Positions 46,545-54,885 of a stretch of DNA of 64,000 bases are shown here, in pieces. Every line of letters begins with the position of its first letter. Within the stretch, counting starts at the first letter, position 1. The notes beneath the pieces were generated by a model, which worked only from the letters and a program-made list of their open reading frames with translations, did not search any database and was not told the origin of the DNA. The stretch lies in contig NZ_CP060404.1 in NCBI RefSeq assembly GCF_014295035.1, positions 3,876,501-3,940,500 on the forward strand. The letters run 5' to 3'. Both the position numbers and the translations under genes were made by a program. This DNA is from Streptomyces buecherae (lineage in GTDB: Bacteria; Actinomycetota; Actinomycetes; Streptomycetales; Streptomycetaceae).

Positions 46545-47768
46545 ATGGAACAAAGCTCCGACCTACGCTTCGGTGAGGTGCCCGAGACCCGCCTCGACGA
46601 GGCGCTGGCCCTCTCCTATCTCGCCTTCCTCGAAACCCCCGAGAACGACGAGCGCAAGCACCACTACGAGACCCTGCGCGAGTGCGCGCGCGTGGGCGCG
46701 TACGACGGCGACCGGCTGGTCGGCCTCATGGCCACCTACGACTTCACGCTCTCGCTGCCCGGCGGCGAGCTGCCGGCCCCCGGGCTCACCTTCGTCTCCG
46801 TGGCCCCCACCCACCGGCGGCGGGGCGTGCTGTCGGGGATGATGGCCGAGCTGTACCGCCGGTTCGGCGCCGCGGGCACGCCGCTGGCCAGCCTGTGGGC
46901 CTCCGAGGACGCGATCTACGGCCGGTACGGCTTCGGGACCGGCACTCGCGGGCTGGCCGTCGAGATCAACTCGTCCCGGCCGCTGGCGCTGCGCATCGCG
47001 CCGGACGAGCGCCCCCTGCGCCTGGTCGACCCGGCCGACGTGCCCGCGCTGCTCGGCCCGTACTACGAGCGCACCCGCGCCGTGCGCGCCGGCCGGATGG
47101 CCCGTACGGAGCGCTGGTGGCGCGAGGAGTGGATGGTCGAGAAGGACTCGGAGGACGACGACCTGAGCCCGCCGCGGATCGTCGCCCTGGGCGAGCCGCT
47201 GGCCGGGTACGTCATCTACCGCACCAAGTCCGACGGCCACGGCCCGGGCAGCGTGCACATCGGCGAGTTGGAGGCCGACACCCCGGCGGTCGCCGCGGCC
47301 CTGTGGCGCTACCTCGCCGGCATCGACCTCTCCCACAAGGTGACCGCGTGGGCCCGCCCGCTCGACGACCCGCTGCTGCACTTCTGCGCCGACCGCGACC
47401 AGGTGCGCGTCACCGGCGAGCAGACCGGCCTGCGGGTGCGCCTGGTGGACGTGGGCGCCGCGCTGCGCGCCCGCTCCTGGGCCGCCGACGTGGACGTCGT
47501 GCTCGACGTGCGCGACGCGCACGTCCCGGCCAACGCGGGCCGACACCGGCTGTCGGTGCGGCAGGGCACCGCCACGTACGAGCCGACCGACGCGCCGGCC
47601 GACCTCGCCCTCGACGTGCGCGAACTCGGCTCCGGATACCTCGGCACCATCCCGCTGCGCGAGCTGGCGCACGCGGGCCTGGTCACCGAGCACACGCCGG
47701 GCGCGGCGGCCGGCCTCGATGTCGCGCTGCGCACCGACCTCGCGCCGTACACGGTGGACGAGTTCTGA
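46545..47768 (+). CDS. Eis-like GNAT acetyltransferase with SCP2-like C-terminal domain
   Basis: 407 residues from ATG 46545 (MEQSSDLRFGEVPETRLDEA); 46509 is an in-frame alternative. Three-domain Eis layout: an N-terminal GNAT domain with the acetyl-CoA loop VAPTHRRRGVLSGMM and SEDAIYGRYGFG (the Eis catalytic-type Tyr), a second degenerate GNAT-like domain (IVALGEPLAGYVIYR), and a sterol-carrier-like end domain. The protein stops at VDEF, a C-terminal carboxylate as used by Eis. In mycobacteria Eis acetylates aminoglycosides at several amines; the substrate here is unproven. Confidence 0.92.
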   Translation: MEQSSDLRFGEVPETRLDEALALSYLAFLETPENDERKHHYETLRECARVGAYDGDRLVGLMATYDFTLSLPGGELPAPGLTFVSVAPTHRRRGVLSGMMAELYRRFGAAGTPLASLWASEDAIYGRYGFGTGTRGLAVEINSSRPLALRIAPDERPLRLVDPADVPALLGPYYERTRAVRAGRMARTERWWREEWMVEKDSEDDDLSPPRIVALGEPLAGYVIYRTKSDGHGPGSVHIGELEADTPAVAAALWRYLAGIDLSHKVTAWARPLDDPLLHFCADRDQVRVTGEQTGLRVRLVDVGAALRARSWAADVDVVLDVRDAHVPANAGRHRLSVRQGTATYEPTDAPADLALDVRELGSGYLGTIPLRELAHAGLVTEHTPGAAAGLDVALRTDLAPYTVDEF

Positions 47769-48034
47769 CGCCGTCCGCGCCGTGCCCCGCGCCGCCCCCG
47801 CGCGCCCGAACCCGCCGGGGGCGCCCGCGACCGGCGCCGCCCGCACCGGAGCCGGCGCGCGCCCCGGCGGCGTGCCCGCACGGCGTACGCTGCCACGGGT
47901 GCACCAAACACCAAGGTCAGCAGGGGGTTAGCCCCCCGGGGTTCCCCTAGGGGATGTCACAGCTCGGCCGCAATGGACCCGGTATTCTCCGCCGCCCTGT
48001 CACCGAGGTCCGCGGGACCAGGTACGTTCGAATC

Positions 48035-49177
48035 GTGGCTGGATTCAGGATCGGACGCGGACGCGACTCCCGCTCGGGACGGCAGGGACAACAGGGGCAG
48101 CAGGGGCCGTACCCCGGCCCCTCCGGACGCCCCACCCCCGGGGGGCACCCGGGGCACGGCGGGCACCCCGGGCAACCCGGTCCGCGGCAGGCGCCCCCAC
48201 CGTACGGACAACAGGGCGGCCCGCCGCCGTACGGGCAGCACGGCGCCCCGCCGCCGTACGGCCAGGCCGGCGGCGGCCAGGGCTACCCGCCCGGCCCGCC
48301 GCAGGGGCCGGGCCCCGGGCCGTACGGGCCGAGCGCGGGCCGCGTCCAGTGGCCGCACCCGGCGCAGGGCCGGCCGGACGAGCCGGAGTACTTCGGCGAC
48401 GGCGGCCACGACCCGTACTACGCACCGGACGGCGGCCAGGGCGGCTACCCCGGACCCGGCGGCCAGGGCGGTCAGGGCGGCCAGCCGGCGTATGACCCGA
48501 ACGACAACCCGGGCCACACCCAGCAGTTCAGTCTCGGCGAGGACCCGGCGTACGGGCCGCGGGGCGGCTACGGCGACGACGGGTACGACGACGGCACCGC
48601 CTACCGCGCCGGCCAGCCCGCGCCCCCGCCCGCCGGCCCGCGGCTGCACTGGAAGGACCTGCTGCGCGGCATCGTGCTGCGCCCGGGCCCGACGTTCTGG
48701 CAGATGCGCGACTACCCGATGTGGCCCACGGCGCTGACCGTGACCTTCGTCTACGGGCTGCTCGCGGTCTTCGGCCTCGACCAGGCGCGCGAGGAAGTGC
48801 TGAACGCCTCGCTGTCCAACAGCATCCCGTGGATGCTCAGCACCGCGGTGGCGGTCATGCTGAGCGGCCTGATCCTGGGCGCGGTCACCCACACCCTGGC
48901 CCGCCAACTCGGCGGCGACGGCGCCTGGGCACCGACCATCGGCCTGTCGATGCTGATCACCTCCATCACGGACGCGCCGCGCCTGCTGTTCGCGATGTTC
49001 CTGGGCGGCGACAGCTCCCTGGTGCAGATCCTGGGCTGGGCGACCTGGCTCGCGGCGGGCGCGCTCTTCACGTCGATGGTGAGCAAGTCCCACGACCTGC
49101 CGTGGCCCAAGGCACTGGGCGCCAGCGCGATCCAGCTCGTCGCGCTGCTGTCGATCATCAAACTGGGCACGCTGTAG
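48035..49177 (+). CDS. YIP1-family membrane protein with Gly/Pro/Gln-rich N-terminus
   Basis: 380 residues; GTG 48035 chosen because it begins VAGFRIGRGRDSRSG, a start seen in similar actinobacterial proteins. Residues 15-190 are a low-complexity cytoplasmic region with PPPYGQ repeats and Tyr/Gly/Pro-rich sequence. The C-terminal half is a YIP1 domain of about five helices (LTVTFVYGLLAVFGL, STAVAVMLSGLILGAVTHTLA, IGLSMLITSITDAPRLL, LGWATWLAAGALFTSMV and a last helix). Function unknown. Followed by a strong terminator. Confidence 0.87.
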   Translation: MAGFRIGRGRDSRSGRQGQQGQQGPYPGPSGRPTPGGHPGHGGHPGQPGPRQAPPPYGQQGGPPPYGQHGAPPPYGQAGGGQGYPPGPPQGPGPGPYGPSAGRVQWPHPAQGRPDEPEYFGDGGHDPYYAPDGGQGGYPGPGGQGGQGGQPAYDPNDNPGHTQQFSLGEDPAYGPRGGYGDDGYDDGTAYRAGQPAPPPAGPRLHWKDLLRGIVLRPGPTFWQMRDYPMWPTALTVTFVYGLLAVFGLDQAREEVLNASLSNSIPWMLSTAVAVMLSGLILGAVTHTLARQLGGDGAWAPTIGLSMLITSITDAPRLLFAMFLGGDSSLVQILGWATWLAAGALFTSMVSKSHDLPWPKALGASAIQLVALLSIIKLGTL

Positions 49178-49198
49178 GGCACTCCGCCCCCGCCCGCA

Positions 49199-49251
49199 CC
49201 GCCAAGGGCCCGGAACCGCGACGGTCGTCGCGAGTTCCGGGCCCTTGGCGG
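49199..49251. terminator. Strong bidirectional terminator
   Basis: 18-bp perfect outer stem, arms CCGCCAAGGGCCCGGAAC and GTTCCGGGCCCTTGGCGG, plus an inner CGCGAC/GTCGCG stem with one bulged A. Between convergent genes. Confidence 0.85.
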
Positions 49252-49288
49252 TGTTCGACGGGCGTCCGATCTCGGGTGTGCGGACGGC

Positions 49289-49786
49289 TCAGGCGTCGAG
49301 TACCTGCCCGTCGCGGCGGACCACCGGCGGTTCGACGGACCAGGGGAAGTTGATCCACTGGTCGGTGCGCTTCCACACGTACTCGCACTTCACCAGCGAC
49401 TGCGTCTTCTCGTAGATCACCGCGCTGCGCACCTCGGCGACGGTGCCGACGCAGAAGTCGTGCACCAGCTTGAGCGTCTTGCCGGTGTCGGCGACGTCGT
49501 CGGCGATGAGCACCTTCTTGTCGGAGAAGTCGATCGCGTTGGGCACCGGCGCGAGCATGACCGGCATCTCCAGCGTGGTGCCGATGCCGGTGTAGAACTC
49601 CACGTTCACCAGGTGGATGTTCTTGCAGTCCAACGCGTACGCGAGGCCACCGGCGACGAACACGCCGCCGCGCGCGATGGAGAGCACTATGTCCGGCTCG
49701 TACCCGTCGTCCGCGATCGTCTGCGCCAACTCCCGGATCGCCCGACCGAACACGTCGTACGTCAGGTTCTCCCGCACCGCACTCAT
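49289..49786 (-). CDS. Phosphoribosyltransferase (hypoxanthine/xanthine type)
   Basis: 165-residue type I PRTase. PRPP loop VLIADDVADTGKTL; PPi loop region VLSIARGGVFVAGGLAYAL; hood and dimer sequences NIHLVNVEFYTG; C-terminal WKRTDQWINFPW resembles xanthine/hypoxanthine PRTases of the Gpt/archaeal kind. Purine salvage, cytosolic; base preference not certain. Same strand as dcd, 90 bases downstream. Confidence 0.9.
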   Translation of the reverse strand: MSAVRENLTYDVFGRAIRELAQTIADDGYEPDIVLSIARGGVFVAGGLAYALDCKNIHLVNVEFYTGIGTTLEMPVMLAPVPNAIDFSDKKVLIADDVADTGKTLKLVHDFCVGTVAEVRSAVIYEKTQSLVKCEYVWKRTDQWINFPWSVEPPVVRRDGQVLDA

Positions 49787-49876
49787 CTCACTTGCCCCGC
49801 TGTCTCTCGTGACTCCCTGGCCGCGCGACCGCCCCGCCCCGCGTCCCGGGACCGCGCCGCCGCACCACCGGACCGA

Positions 49877-50452
49877 TCAGACCGCGGTCCGGTGGAAGTT
49901 CATGAAGGAGCGCGACGGGGTGGGCCCGCGCTGCCCCTGGTAACGCGACCCGTACCGCTCGGAACCGTATGGGTGCTCGGCCGGCGAGGTCAGCCGGAAC
50001 ATGCACAACTGGCCGATCTTCATCCCCGGCCACAGCTTGATCGGCAGCGTCGCGACGTTCGACAGCTCCAGCGTCACGTGCCCGGAGAACCCGGGGTCGA
50101 TGAAGCCGGCCGTGGAGTGCGTCAGCAGCCCCAGCCGCCCCAGGCTCGACTTCCCCTCCAGCCGCGAGGCGATGTCGTCGGGCAGGCTCACCACCTCGTA
50201 CGTGGAGGCCAGCACGAACTCGCCGGGGTGCAGGATGAACGCCTCGTCCCCCTCCGGCACCACCTCGCGCGTCAGGTCGGCCTGCTCGACGGCGGGGTCG
50301 ATGTGGGGGTAGCGGTGGTTCTCGAACACCCGAAAGTAGCGGTCCAGCCGCACGTCGATGCTCGACGGCTGCACCATCTGGTCGTCGTACGGATCGATCC
50401 GCACCCGGCCGGAGTCGATCTCGGCCCGGATGTCCTTGTCTGAGAGAAGCAC
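49877..50452 (-). CDS. dcd: dCTP deaminase
   Basis: 191 residues from GTG 50452 (MLLSDKDIRAEIDSGRVRIDP). Trimeric dUTPase-fold enzyme: RYFRVFENHRYPHIDP, GEFVLASTYE, the nucleotide-binding EGKSSLGRLGLLTHSTAGFID followed by LELSN with the catalytic Glu, and the C-terminal ligand-closing RYQGQRGPTPSRS. Makes dUTP from dCTP for thymidylate synthesis; whether it is bifunctional (dUTPase too) cannot be told from sequence alone. Confidence 0.97.
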   Translation of the reverse strand: MLLSDKDIRAEIDSGRVRIDPYDDQMVQPSSIDVRLDRYFRVFENHRYPHIDPAVEQADLTREVVPEGDEAFILHPGEFVLASTYEVVSLPDDIASRLEGKSSLGRLGLLTHSTAGFIDPGFSGHVTLELSNVATLPIKLWPGMKIGQLCMFRLTSPAEHPYGSERYGSRYQGQRGPTPSRSFMNFHRTAV

Positions 50453-50483
50453 GCCACGAGGATACGCGGACAAACAAACCCCA

Positions 50484-50511
50484 AGGGCCCGACCCAACCG
50501 GGCCGGGCCCT
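50484..50511 (-). terminator. Hairpin after the zinc-ribbon-like gene
   Basis: AGGGCCCG and CGGGCCCT, perfect 8-bp arms with a 12-base loop, 14 bases beyond the stop at 50525. Confidence 0.55.
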
Positions 50512-50524
50512 CACTGAACGTGAG

Positions 50525-50689
50525 CTACCGCTTCTCCAGCACCACAGGAACCGCGTGCCGAAGCCGGGCGCACCGCGGACAGCGCAACAAGCGTCCGGGC
50601 CCAAGACGGTCGGCGGTCAGGTTCTGCATCGGGAACGAAGCGGTGCTGAATACGTGCCCTTCGGCACAACGGACGACGGTGCGCTCCAT
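50525..50689 (-). CDS. 54-residue zinc-ribbon-like small protein
   Basis: Short gene with ATG 50689-50687 preceded by GGGGAAGGGG, and TAG at 50527-50525. It reads MERTVVRCAEGHVFSTASF, then a Pro/Arg-containing middle and LLRCPRCARLRHAVPVVLEK near the end. Cys8 and the His of CAEGH with the CPRC pair could bind one zinc. Similar tiny proteins occur in other Streptomyces as I recall. Function unknown; perhaps a nucleic-acid or protein-binding zinc ribbon. Its own terminator follows. Confidence 0.8.
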   Translation of the reverse strand: MERTVVRCAEGHVFSTASFPMQNLTADRLGPGRLLRCPRCARLRHAVPVVLEKR

Positions 50690-50985
50690 CGGTCCCCTTC
50701 CCCAGCTACGTGAACGACAAAAGCCACATTAGGGGATAGATCAGGCAGCCCTGAACCCGGCACTCCGCGCCCCCACCGTACGCCCCAACTCCCGCCTCCC
50801 TCATCCACATCCCCACCCGCCCACCCCGGGCCCACTCCGTCGCCCGGACCCCCGTCCCCCAACAGCACGAAGACCCCGCGGTCCATGCACCGGGGGTCGA
50901 GGATGAGGTAGAGTGATGCGCGATGCGAGGCCCTGTCGAAGTGCCCCACGGGGACGTGGGACGCGAGATCGGGTGGCTCGTTTTC

Positions 50986-51056
50986 GCGGGTGTAGTTTAA
51001 TGGTAGAACATGAGCTTCCCAAGCTCAGAGCGCGAGTTCGATTCTCGTCACCCGCT
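50986..51056 (+). tRNA. tRNA-Gly (CCC)
   Basis: 71-base cloverleaf: acceptor arms GCGGGTG and CACCCGC, anticodon stem TGAGC/GCTCA with loop TTCCCAA (anticodon CCC), T arm containing GTTCGATTC. Discriminator T; CCA not encoded. Confidence 0.97.
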
Positions 51057-51064
51057 CTTTCATG

Positions 51065-51093
51065 AGGGCCCTGGTCATCGACCGGGGCCCTTT
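51065..51093 (+). terminator. Terminator of tRNA-Gly
   Basis: AGGGCCC and GGGCCCT with an inner GGTC/GACC continuation (one T-G wobble) and a three-base loop, followed by TTTC, nine bases after the tRNA. Confidence 0.85.
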
Positions 51094-51234
51094 CACTCGC
51101 CCACCAGCGGCATCGCACCGGTACCTCCCCCGGCACGGGCAGCCCGACCACGACGCCCCGTTTCGCCGTACGGAGCCCGCAGGAACACATCAGAAGCACA
51201 CGCCTGGGCGCGCATACTCCAGCATGCTTGCCGT

Positions 51235-51483
51235 ATGTCCTCAACGACTCGCATCACCGTCGCCCTCCCCAGCGACCAGGCGGCGGAGCTTCGCAAGCTC
51301 ACAGACAACGTCTCCGGCTACGTGGCGGAGGCCGTAGCCCGCCAGATCCGGCACCAGCTTCTGGGCGAGGACCTTCGCCGCCATGAGGAAGTGCACGGAC
51401 CCTTCAGTGACGAGGAGCTGGCCGAGGCCCGCGCGAAGATCTTCGGCTGCGCCGGCACCTCCAAGGGCGCGGACGCCGCGTGA
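51235..51483 (+). CDS. Ribbon-helix-helix antitoxin
   Basis: 82 residues; ATG 51235. The N-terminal TTRITVALPSDQAAELRKLTDNVSGYVAEAVAR is a ribbon-helix-helix (CopG/ParD-like) DNA-binding domain. The acidic tail (HEEVHGPFSDEELAEARAKIFG) is of the kind that wraps toxins. Its stop overlaps the start of the PIN-domain gene (GTGA), the standard antitoxin-toxin arrangement. Confidence 0.87.
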   Translation: MSSTTRITVALPSDQAAELRKLTDNVSGYVAEAVARQIRHQLLGEDLRRHEEVHGPFSDEELAEARAKIFGCAGTSKGADAA

Positions 51484-51893
51484 GCGAGCGCGTCGAAACC
51501 GTCGTTCTGGACTCCGAGGGGCTCTCCACCTGGATCGCGCAGGACCGCAAGCTTCTCGTGATGCTCCAGGTCCTCCACGACATGGCAGCCGACCTGGTGA
51601 TCGGTGCGAACACCACCGTGGAGGCCAGCCACTCCCGTACCAGCATGCCTCGCCTGAACTGGGCCCTGTCCTGCGTCAGGGTGGAGCCGGTCACCGAACA
51701 AGCGGCGAAAGCAGCAGCGGAACTTCTCCAGGGCGCCGGGCCGCACGGACACGAGTACGCCATCGACGCCACGGTCGCCGAGGTCGCCCTGCGTCCGCAG
51801 AAACCCGTCGCCCTCCTGACCTCCGACGGTGACGGCGACGGCGACGGCATGACCAGACTCTGCGGAAACCAGGTCCGCGACATCCCTCCCTGA
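51480..51893 (+). CDS. PIN-domain toxin (VapC-like)
   Basis: 137 residues, GTG start inside the antitoxin stop. PIN acidic residues: VVLDSEGLS (first Asp), the TTVEAS Glu, and YAIDATVAEVA (Asp). The last acidic motif, TSD, is followed by an expanded GDGDGDG run encoded by a GACGGY repeat before MTRLCG. VapC enzymes are Mg-dependent RNases, often acting on tRNA or rRNA. The pair is next to tRNA-Gly. Confidence 0.87.
   Translation: MSERVETVVLDSEGLSTWIAQDRKLLVMLQVLHDMAADLVIGANTTVEASHSRTSMPRLNWALSCVRVEPVTEQAAKAAAELLQGAGPHGHEYAIDATVAEVALRPQKPVALLTSDGDGDGDGMTRLCGNQVRDIPP
51825..51848. repeat. 6-bp microsatellite in the PIN toxin gene
   Basis: Four in-phase copies of GACGGT/GACGGC encoding Asp-Gly repeats at the position of the last metal-binding motif. 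Copy-number change keeps the frame. Confidence 0.85.
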
Positions 51894-51963
51894 CGCGCCG
51901 GCCCACCCCTCTCCTCGAAGCTGGCCGCCGACCGGCGCCTGAGACCGGCATCGGCCGGCGGTG

Positions 51964-52821
51964 TCAGTAGGTGTAGAAGCCCTGCCCGGTCTTGACGCCG
52001 AGGTGGCCCGCGTCGACGTACTTCTTCAGCAGCTCGCGCGGGCCCGCGGGCAGTGCCGGGTTCTCGGCGGCGTAGTGGTTCTCGATGTCGAGGACGACGT
52101 CCAGCCCGACCTGGTCCATCATCCGGAACGGGCCGGCCGGGGTGCCCATGTTGATCTTCCACATCCCGTCGATGTCCTGCGGGGTGGAGACCCCTTCCGC
52201 CACCACCTCCAACGCCTCGCGCTTGATCGCGGCCCAGATGCGGTTGAAGATGAACCCGGTCGACTCCCTGTGCGCCTCGAAGGGGAAGACTCCGTAGCGC
52301 GGGAGTTCCGCCTTGAGGAACTCCATGATCTTCGGGTCGGTCCGCCCGTCGGACATCAGGTCGACCGCGTTCTGGGCCGGCGGCATGTAGAAGTGGATGT
52401 TCAGCACCCGCTCCGGGTGCGCCACCTGGTCGATGAACTCCCGTGAGGCGTACGAGGACGAGTTGCTCGCCAGGATCGCGTCCGCCGGTGCCTCGCGGTC
52501 GAGTTGGCCGAAGATCTCCCGCTTGAGGTCGAGGCGCTCGGGCACCGCCTCCACCACCAGCCAGACGCCCGCGAGCGCCTTGGCCAGGTCGTCGGTGACG
52601 GCGACGCGGCCCGGCGCTCCGCCGTCGACCCGTCCGGCGACCTCGGCGATGTGCTGCCCGACGTACTCGCGTGCGGCCTCGCCGGCAGCCTCGGACTTGT
52701 CGTAGACGCGCACCAGGCCGCCCCGGGCGGCGAACATCAGGGCGATCCGGCGGCCCAGGGTTCCCGCGCCGATCACCGCGACGGGCCGGTCCTGGACCGA
52801 GGTGGGGAGGGTGAATGCCAT
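51964..52821 (-). CDS. 3-hydroxyacyl-CoA dehydrogenase-like NAD-binding protein (1)
   Basis: 285 residues. Rossmann start VAVIGAGTLGRRIALMFAARG with an Asp ending the second strand (VRVYDKSEAAG), NAD/substrate segment ILASNSSSYASREFIDQVAHPERVLNIHFYMPP, and C-terminal HCDH domain GVFPFEAHRESTGFIFNRIWAAIKREAL. The catalytic-type His of HFY and the Asn in the C-domain are present. Substrate could be a hydroxyacyl-CoA or a hydroxyacid such as gulonate/carnitine-like compounds; no thiolase or enoyl-CoA hydratase is nearby. Last gene of a three-gene operon facing away from a LysR gene. Confidence 0.9.
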   Translation of the reverse strand: MAFTLPTSVQDRPVAVIGAGTLGRRIALMFAARGGLVRVYDKSEAAGEAAREYVGQHIAEVAGRVDGGAPGRVAVTDDLAKALAGVWLVVEAVPERLDLKREIFGQLDREAPADAILASNSSSYASREFIDQVAHPERVLNIHFYMPPAQNAVDLMSDGRTDPKIMEFLKAELPRYGVFPFEAHRESTGFIFNRIWAAIKREALEVVAEGVSTPQDIDGMWKINMGTPAGPFRMMDQVGLDVVLDIENHYAAENPALPAGPRELLKKYVDAGHLGVKTGQGFYTY

Positions 52822-52853
52822 GATTTCGTACCTGTTCTTCTCTCGTGCTCGGA

Positions 52854-53765
52854 TCAGCCGGCGATCGCGGCGATCCCTGTGATGTACGTGCCGAGGTCGG
52901 CCAGCAGGCGCTTTCCGGGCACGTGGGCCATCTGACCCGGGAGTTGGGGCAGTGGCACGGTGTAGATGTGGCCGGCGAGGTCGGACACATAGGCAGTGCC
53001 GGCGTCCGGGTCCACAGCCAGGCCGATGGCCTCGTCAAAACCGTCAGCGAGGATCTCCGGGGCGCTGCCGCGCTGGCCGGGGGCGGGCAGTGGCGCCCGG
53101 TTCAGGGTGTTGCCGTTGGGCGGCGCGCCGCGGTCGGTCCAGTACAGGAGGCCGTCGACGATCTCCAGGTCGATCGGCTCCGGCAGCGCCTCCCACAGCA
53201 CCTCGATGTCGGTGCGGTTCTCGGCGCTCTGGCCGGCGGCCCGCTCCAGCGGGGCGCGCAGGATCCGGCCGGTTCCGCCCTTCGCCGGGCCCTTCTGGGT
53301 CCAGTAGAGGTCGCCGCGTGCGGTGTCCACAGCCACACCGACGCACTGGTTGTCGACGCCGGACGGATTGACCACCAGGTCCTCGCGGTCACTGCCGTCC
53401 GGGCGGGCGCGGGTGACGCGGTGGCCCTCGCGGTCGCCCCAGTACAACCACCCGTCGGCCAGGGTGAGTTGCTTGCCGGTGGTGACCTCGCCTGGGGCGG
53501 TGAGGTCGCGGCGGTCGGTGCCGTCGAACCGGATCGAGTGGACGCCGCCATCGCGGGCGCTGTAGTCCAGCGCGGCCTCACCGGTCAGGCCGGGCCGGAC
53601 CGACGGGGTGCCCATGGTGGTCCAGTACGCCACGCCGTCGGCGGTCTGTACGCCGTCCGGGTTCGAGCCGGTGTCGGCGTAGACGCGCTCGACGCGGCCG
53701 TCGGCGATGTCGACGGTGAAGATGCTGTCGGTCGAGACGCCGAGCGCGATCAGCTTGCGGAACAT
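52854..53765 (-). CDS. YWTD-type beta-propeller protein
   Basis: 303 residues; ATG 53765 inside the end of the upstream dehydrogenase gene (16-base overlap). At least four strand motifs of LDL-receptor YWTD type occur at regular ~45-residue spacing: VAYWTTMG, WLYWGDREG, DLYWTQKGP and LLYWTDRGA, so a six-bladed propeller is likely. There is no signal peptide (MFRKLIALGVSTDSIF), so it should be cytosolic, unlike eukaryotic YWTD domains. Possibly an SMP-30/lactonase-like enzyme or a binding protein for the dehydrogenase substrate (inference). Confidence 0.85.
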   Translation of the reverse strand: MFRKLIALGVSTDSIFTVDIADGRVERVYADTGSNPDGVQTADGVAYWTTMGTPSVRPGLTGEAALDYSARDGGVHSIRFDGTDRRDLTAPGEVTTGKQLTLADGWLYWGDREGHRVTRARPDGSDREDLVVNPSGVDNQCVGVAVDTARGDLYWTQKGPAKGGTGRILRAPLERAAGQSAENRTDIEVLWEALPEPIDLEIVDGLLYWTDRGAPPNGNTLNRAPLPAPGQRGSAPEILADGFDEAIGLAVDPDAGTAYVSDLAGHIYTVPLPQLPGQMAHVPGKRLLADLGTYITGIAAIAG

Positions 53766-54682
53766 GCCGTGCTCTCCGGTTCTTCGAGGTCGGTGCTTCG
53801 GTCCTGGGCCTGGGCCCGCGCGTCGCTGGCCGCGAGCGCCTCGATGACGGCCCGGGTGCGGCGGTCGCGGCGGCGCACGTTCACCCCGTACGCCGCCGGG
53901 CCGGTGCCATAGGCGGCGTCGACGGCCTCGACGACCGGGCCGTAGGCGTCGGGGTCGGGCGCGCCGAGGTCGAAGGTCATCTGCGCCCCGACGTGCTCCA
54001 GCAGATGCCGCATCCCGGCGGGGCCACCGCCGAGTTGCATGCTCTCGAACGGGCCGACGGTGGCCCAGCGGAGCCCGAGCGAGGCCGTGACCAGGTCGTC
54101 GAGGTCGGCCGGGTCGATCACGCCCTGCTGCACGAGGTAGGTGGCCTGGTCGTTGAAGGCGCGCTGGAGGCGATTGCCGACGAAGCCCGGGATCTCCTTC
54201 TTCAGCCGGATCGGCAGCCGGTCCAGTTCGCGGTAGACCCCGACCGCGCGGTCCACGGCCCAGGGCGCGGTGTCCGGTGACGGCACGACCTCGACGAGCG
54301 GGATCAGCCGCGGTGGGTTGAACGGGTGCCCGATCAGGATGCGGCCGGCCGCCGCGTTGCCCTCGGCGAACGCCGACGCCGGCAGCGAGGACGAGGATGA
54401 GGCGAGCACGACGTCGTCGGCCGTGGCGGCGGCCAGCGTGGCGAACATCTCCCGCTTCAGCTCGGGCGACTCCGGGCCGCTCTCCTGCACGAAGTCGGCG
54501 TCGGACGCGGCCTCGGCGAGGTCGGAGAACGCGGTGACGGGCAGCCCGGCCAGGTCGCGCTGGACGATCTCGTCCAGGTCCGGGCGCGGGTCGCTGATCC
54601 GGACCTGCCAGCCGGCCTCGGCAAACAGGTGCGCCCAGGAGACGCCAATGACACCGGCTCCGACAACGGTCGCGACAGGCAT
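53750..54682 (-). CDS. 3-hydroxyacyl-CoA dehydrogenase-like NAD-binding protein (2)
   Basis: 310 residues. N-terminal VATVVGAGVIGVSWAHLFAEAGW (GxGxxG), second-strand Asp in VRISDPRPDLD, VLASSSSSLPASAF, GHPFNPPRLIPLVEVVP with catalytic-type His, and the HCDH domain with IPGFVGNRLQRAFNDQA. HPFNPP plus VEVVP is the pattern of L-carnitine dehydrogenase/L-gulonate dehydrogenase-like members, so a small hydroxyacid substrate is likelier than a long acyl-CoA. First gene of the operon; divergent from LysR at 54886. Confidence 0.9.
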   Translation of the reverse strand: MPVATVVGAGVIGVSWAHLFAEAGWQVRISDPRPDLDEIVQRDLAGLPVTAFSDLAEAASDADFVQESGPESPELKREMFATLAAATADDVVLASSSSSLPASAFAEGNAAAGRILIGHPFNPPRLIPLVEVVPSPDTAPWAVDRAVGVYRELDRLPIRLKKEIPGFVGNRLQRAFNDQATYLVQQGVIDPADLDDLVTASLGLRWATVGPFESMQLGGGPAGMRHLLEHVGAQMTFDLGAPDPDAYGPVVEAVDAAYGTGPAAYGVNVRRRDRRTRAVIEALAASDARAQAQDRSTDLEEPESTACSAS

Positions 54683-54885
54683 GCGAACTCACCCCACAGG
54701 AAGAAGGAGAACAACCGGCGCGGACGCACCGGTCGTCAGCCCACCTACCAGGACATGTCAGGGCGGAGGGGACGGCGACTCGACTGAGCTGAACGGAGGC
54801 GAGGCCGGCCCCGCACCGCGGCGGGCTGTTCCTGGGTTCCAGTGGACACCCGAGCGGGCAAAACCGTCCAATATATGATGAAGTA

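Noticed and set aside
49788..50477. 229-codon - strand frame over dcd
   Set aside because: Out-of-frame shadow of dcd.
50986..51893. Integrated element at tRNA-Gly
   Set aside because: No integrase and no repeated copy of the tRNA 3' end in the window; only a toxin-antitoxin pair adjoins.
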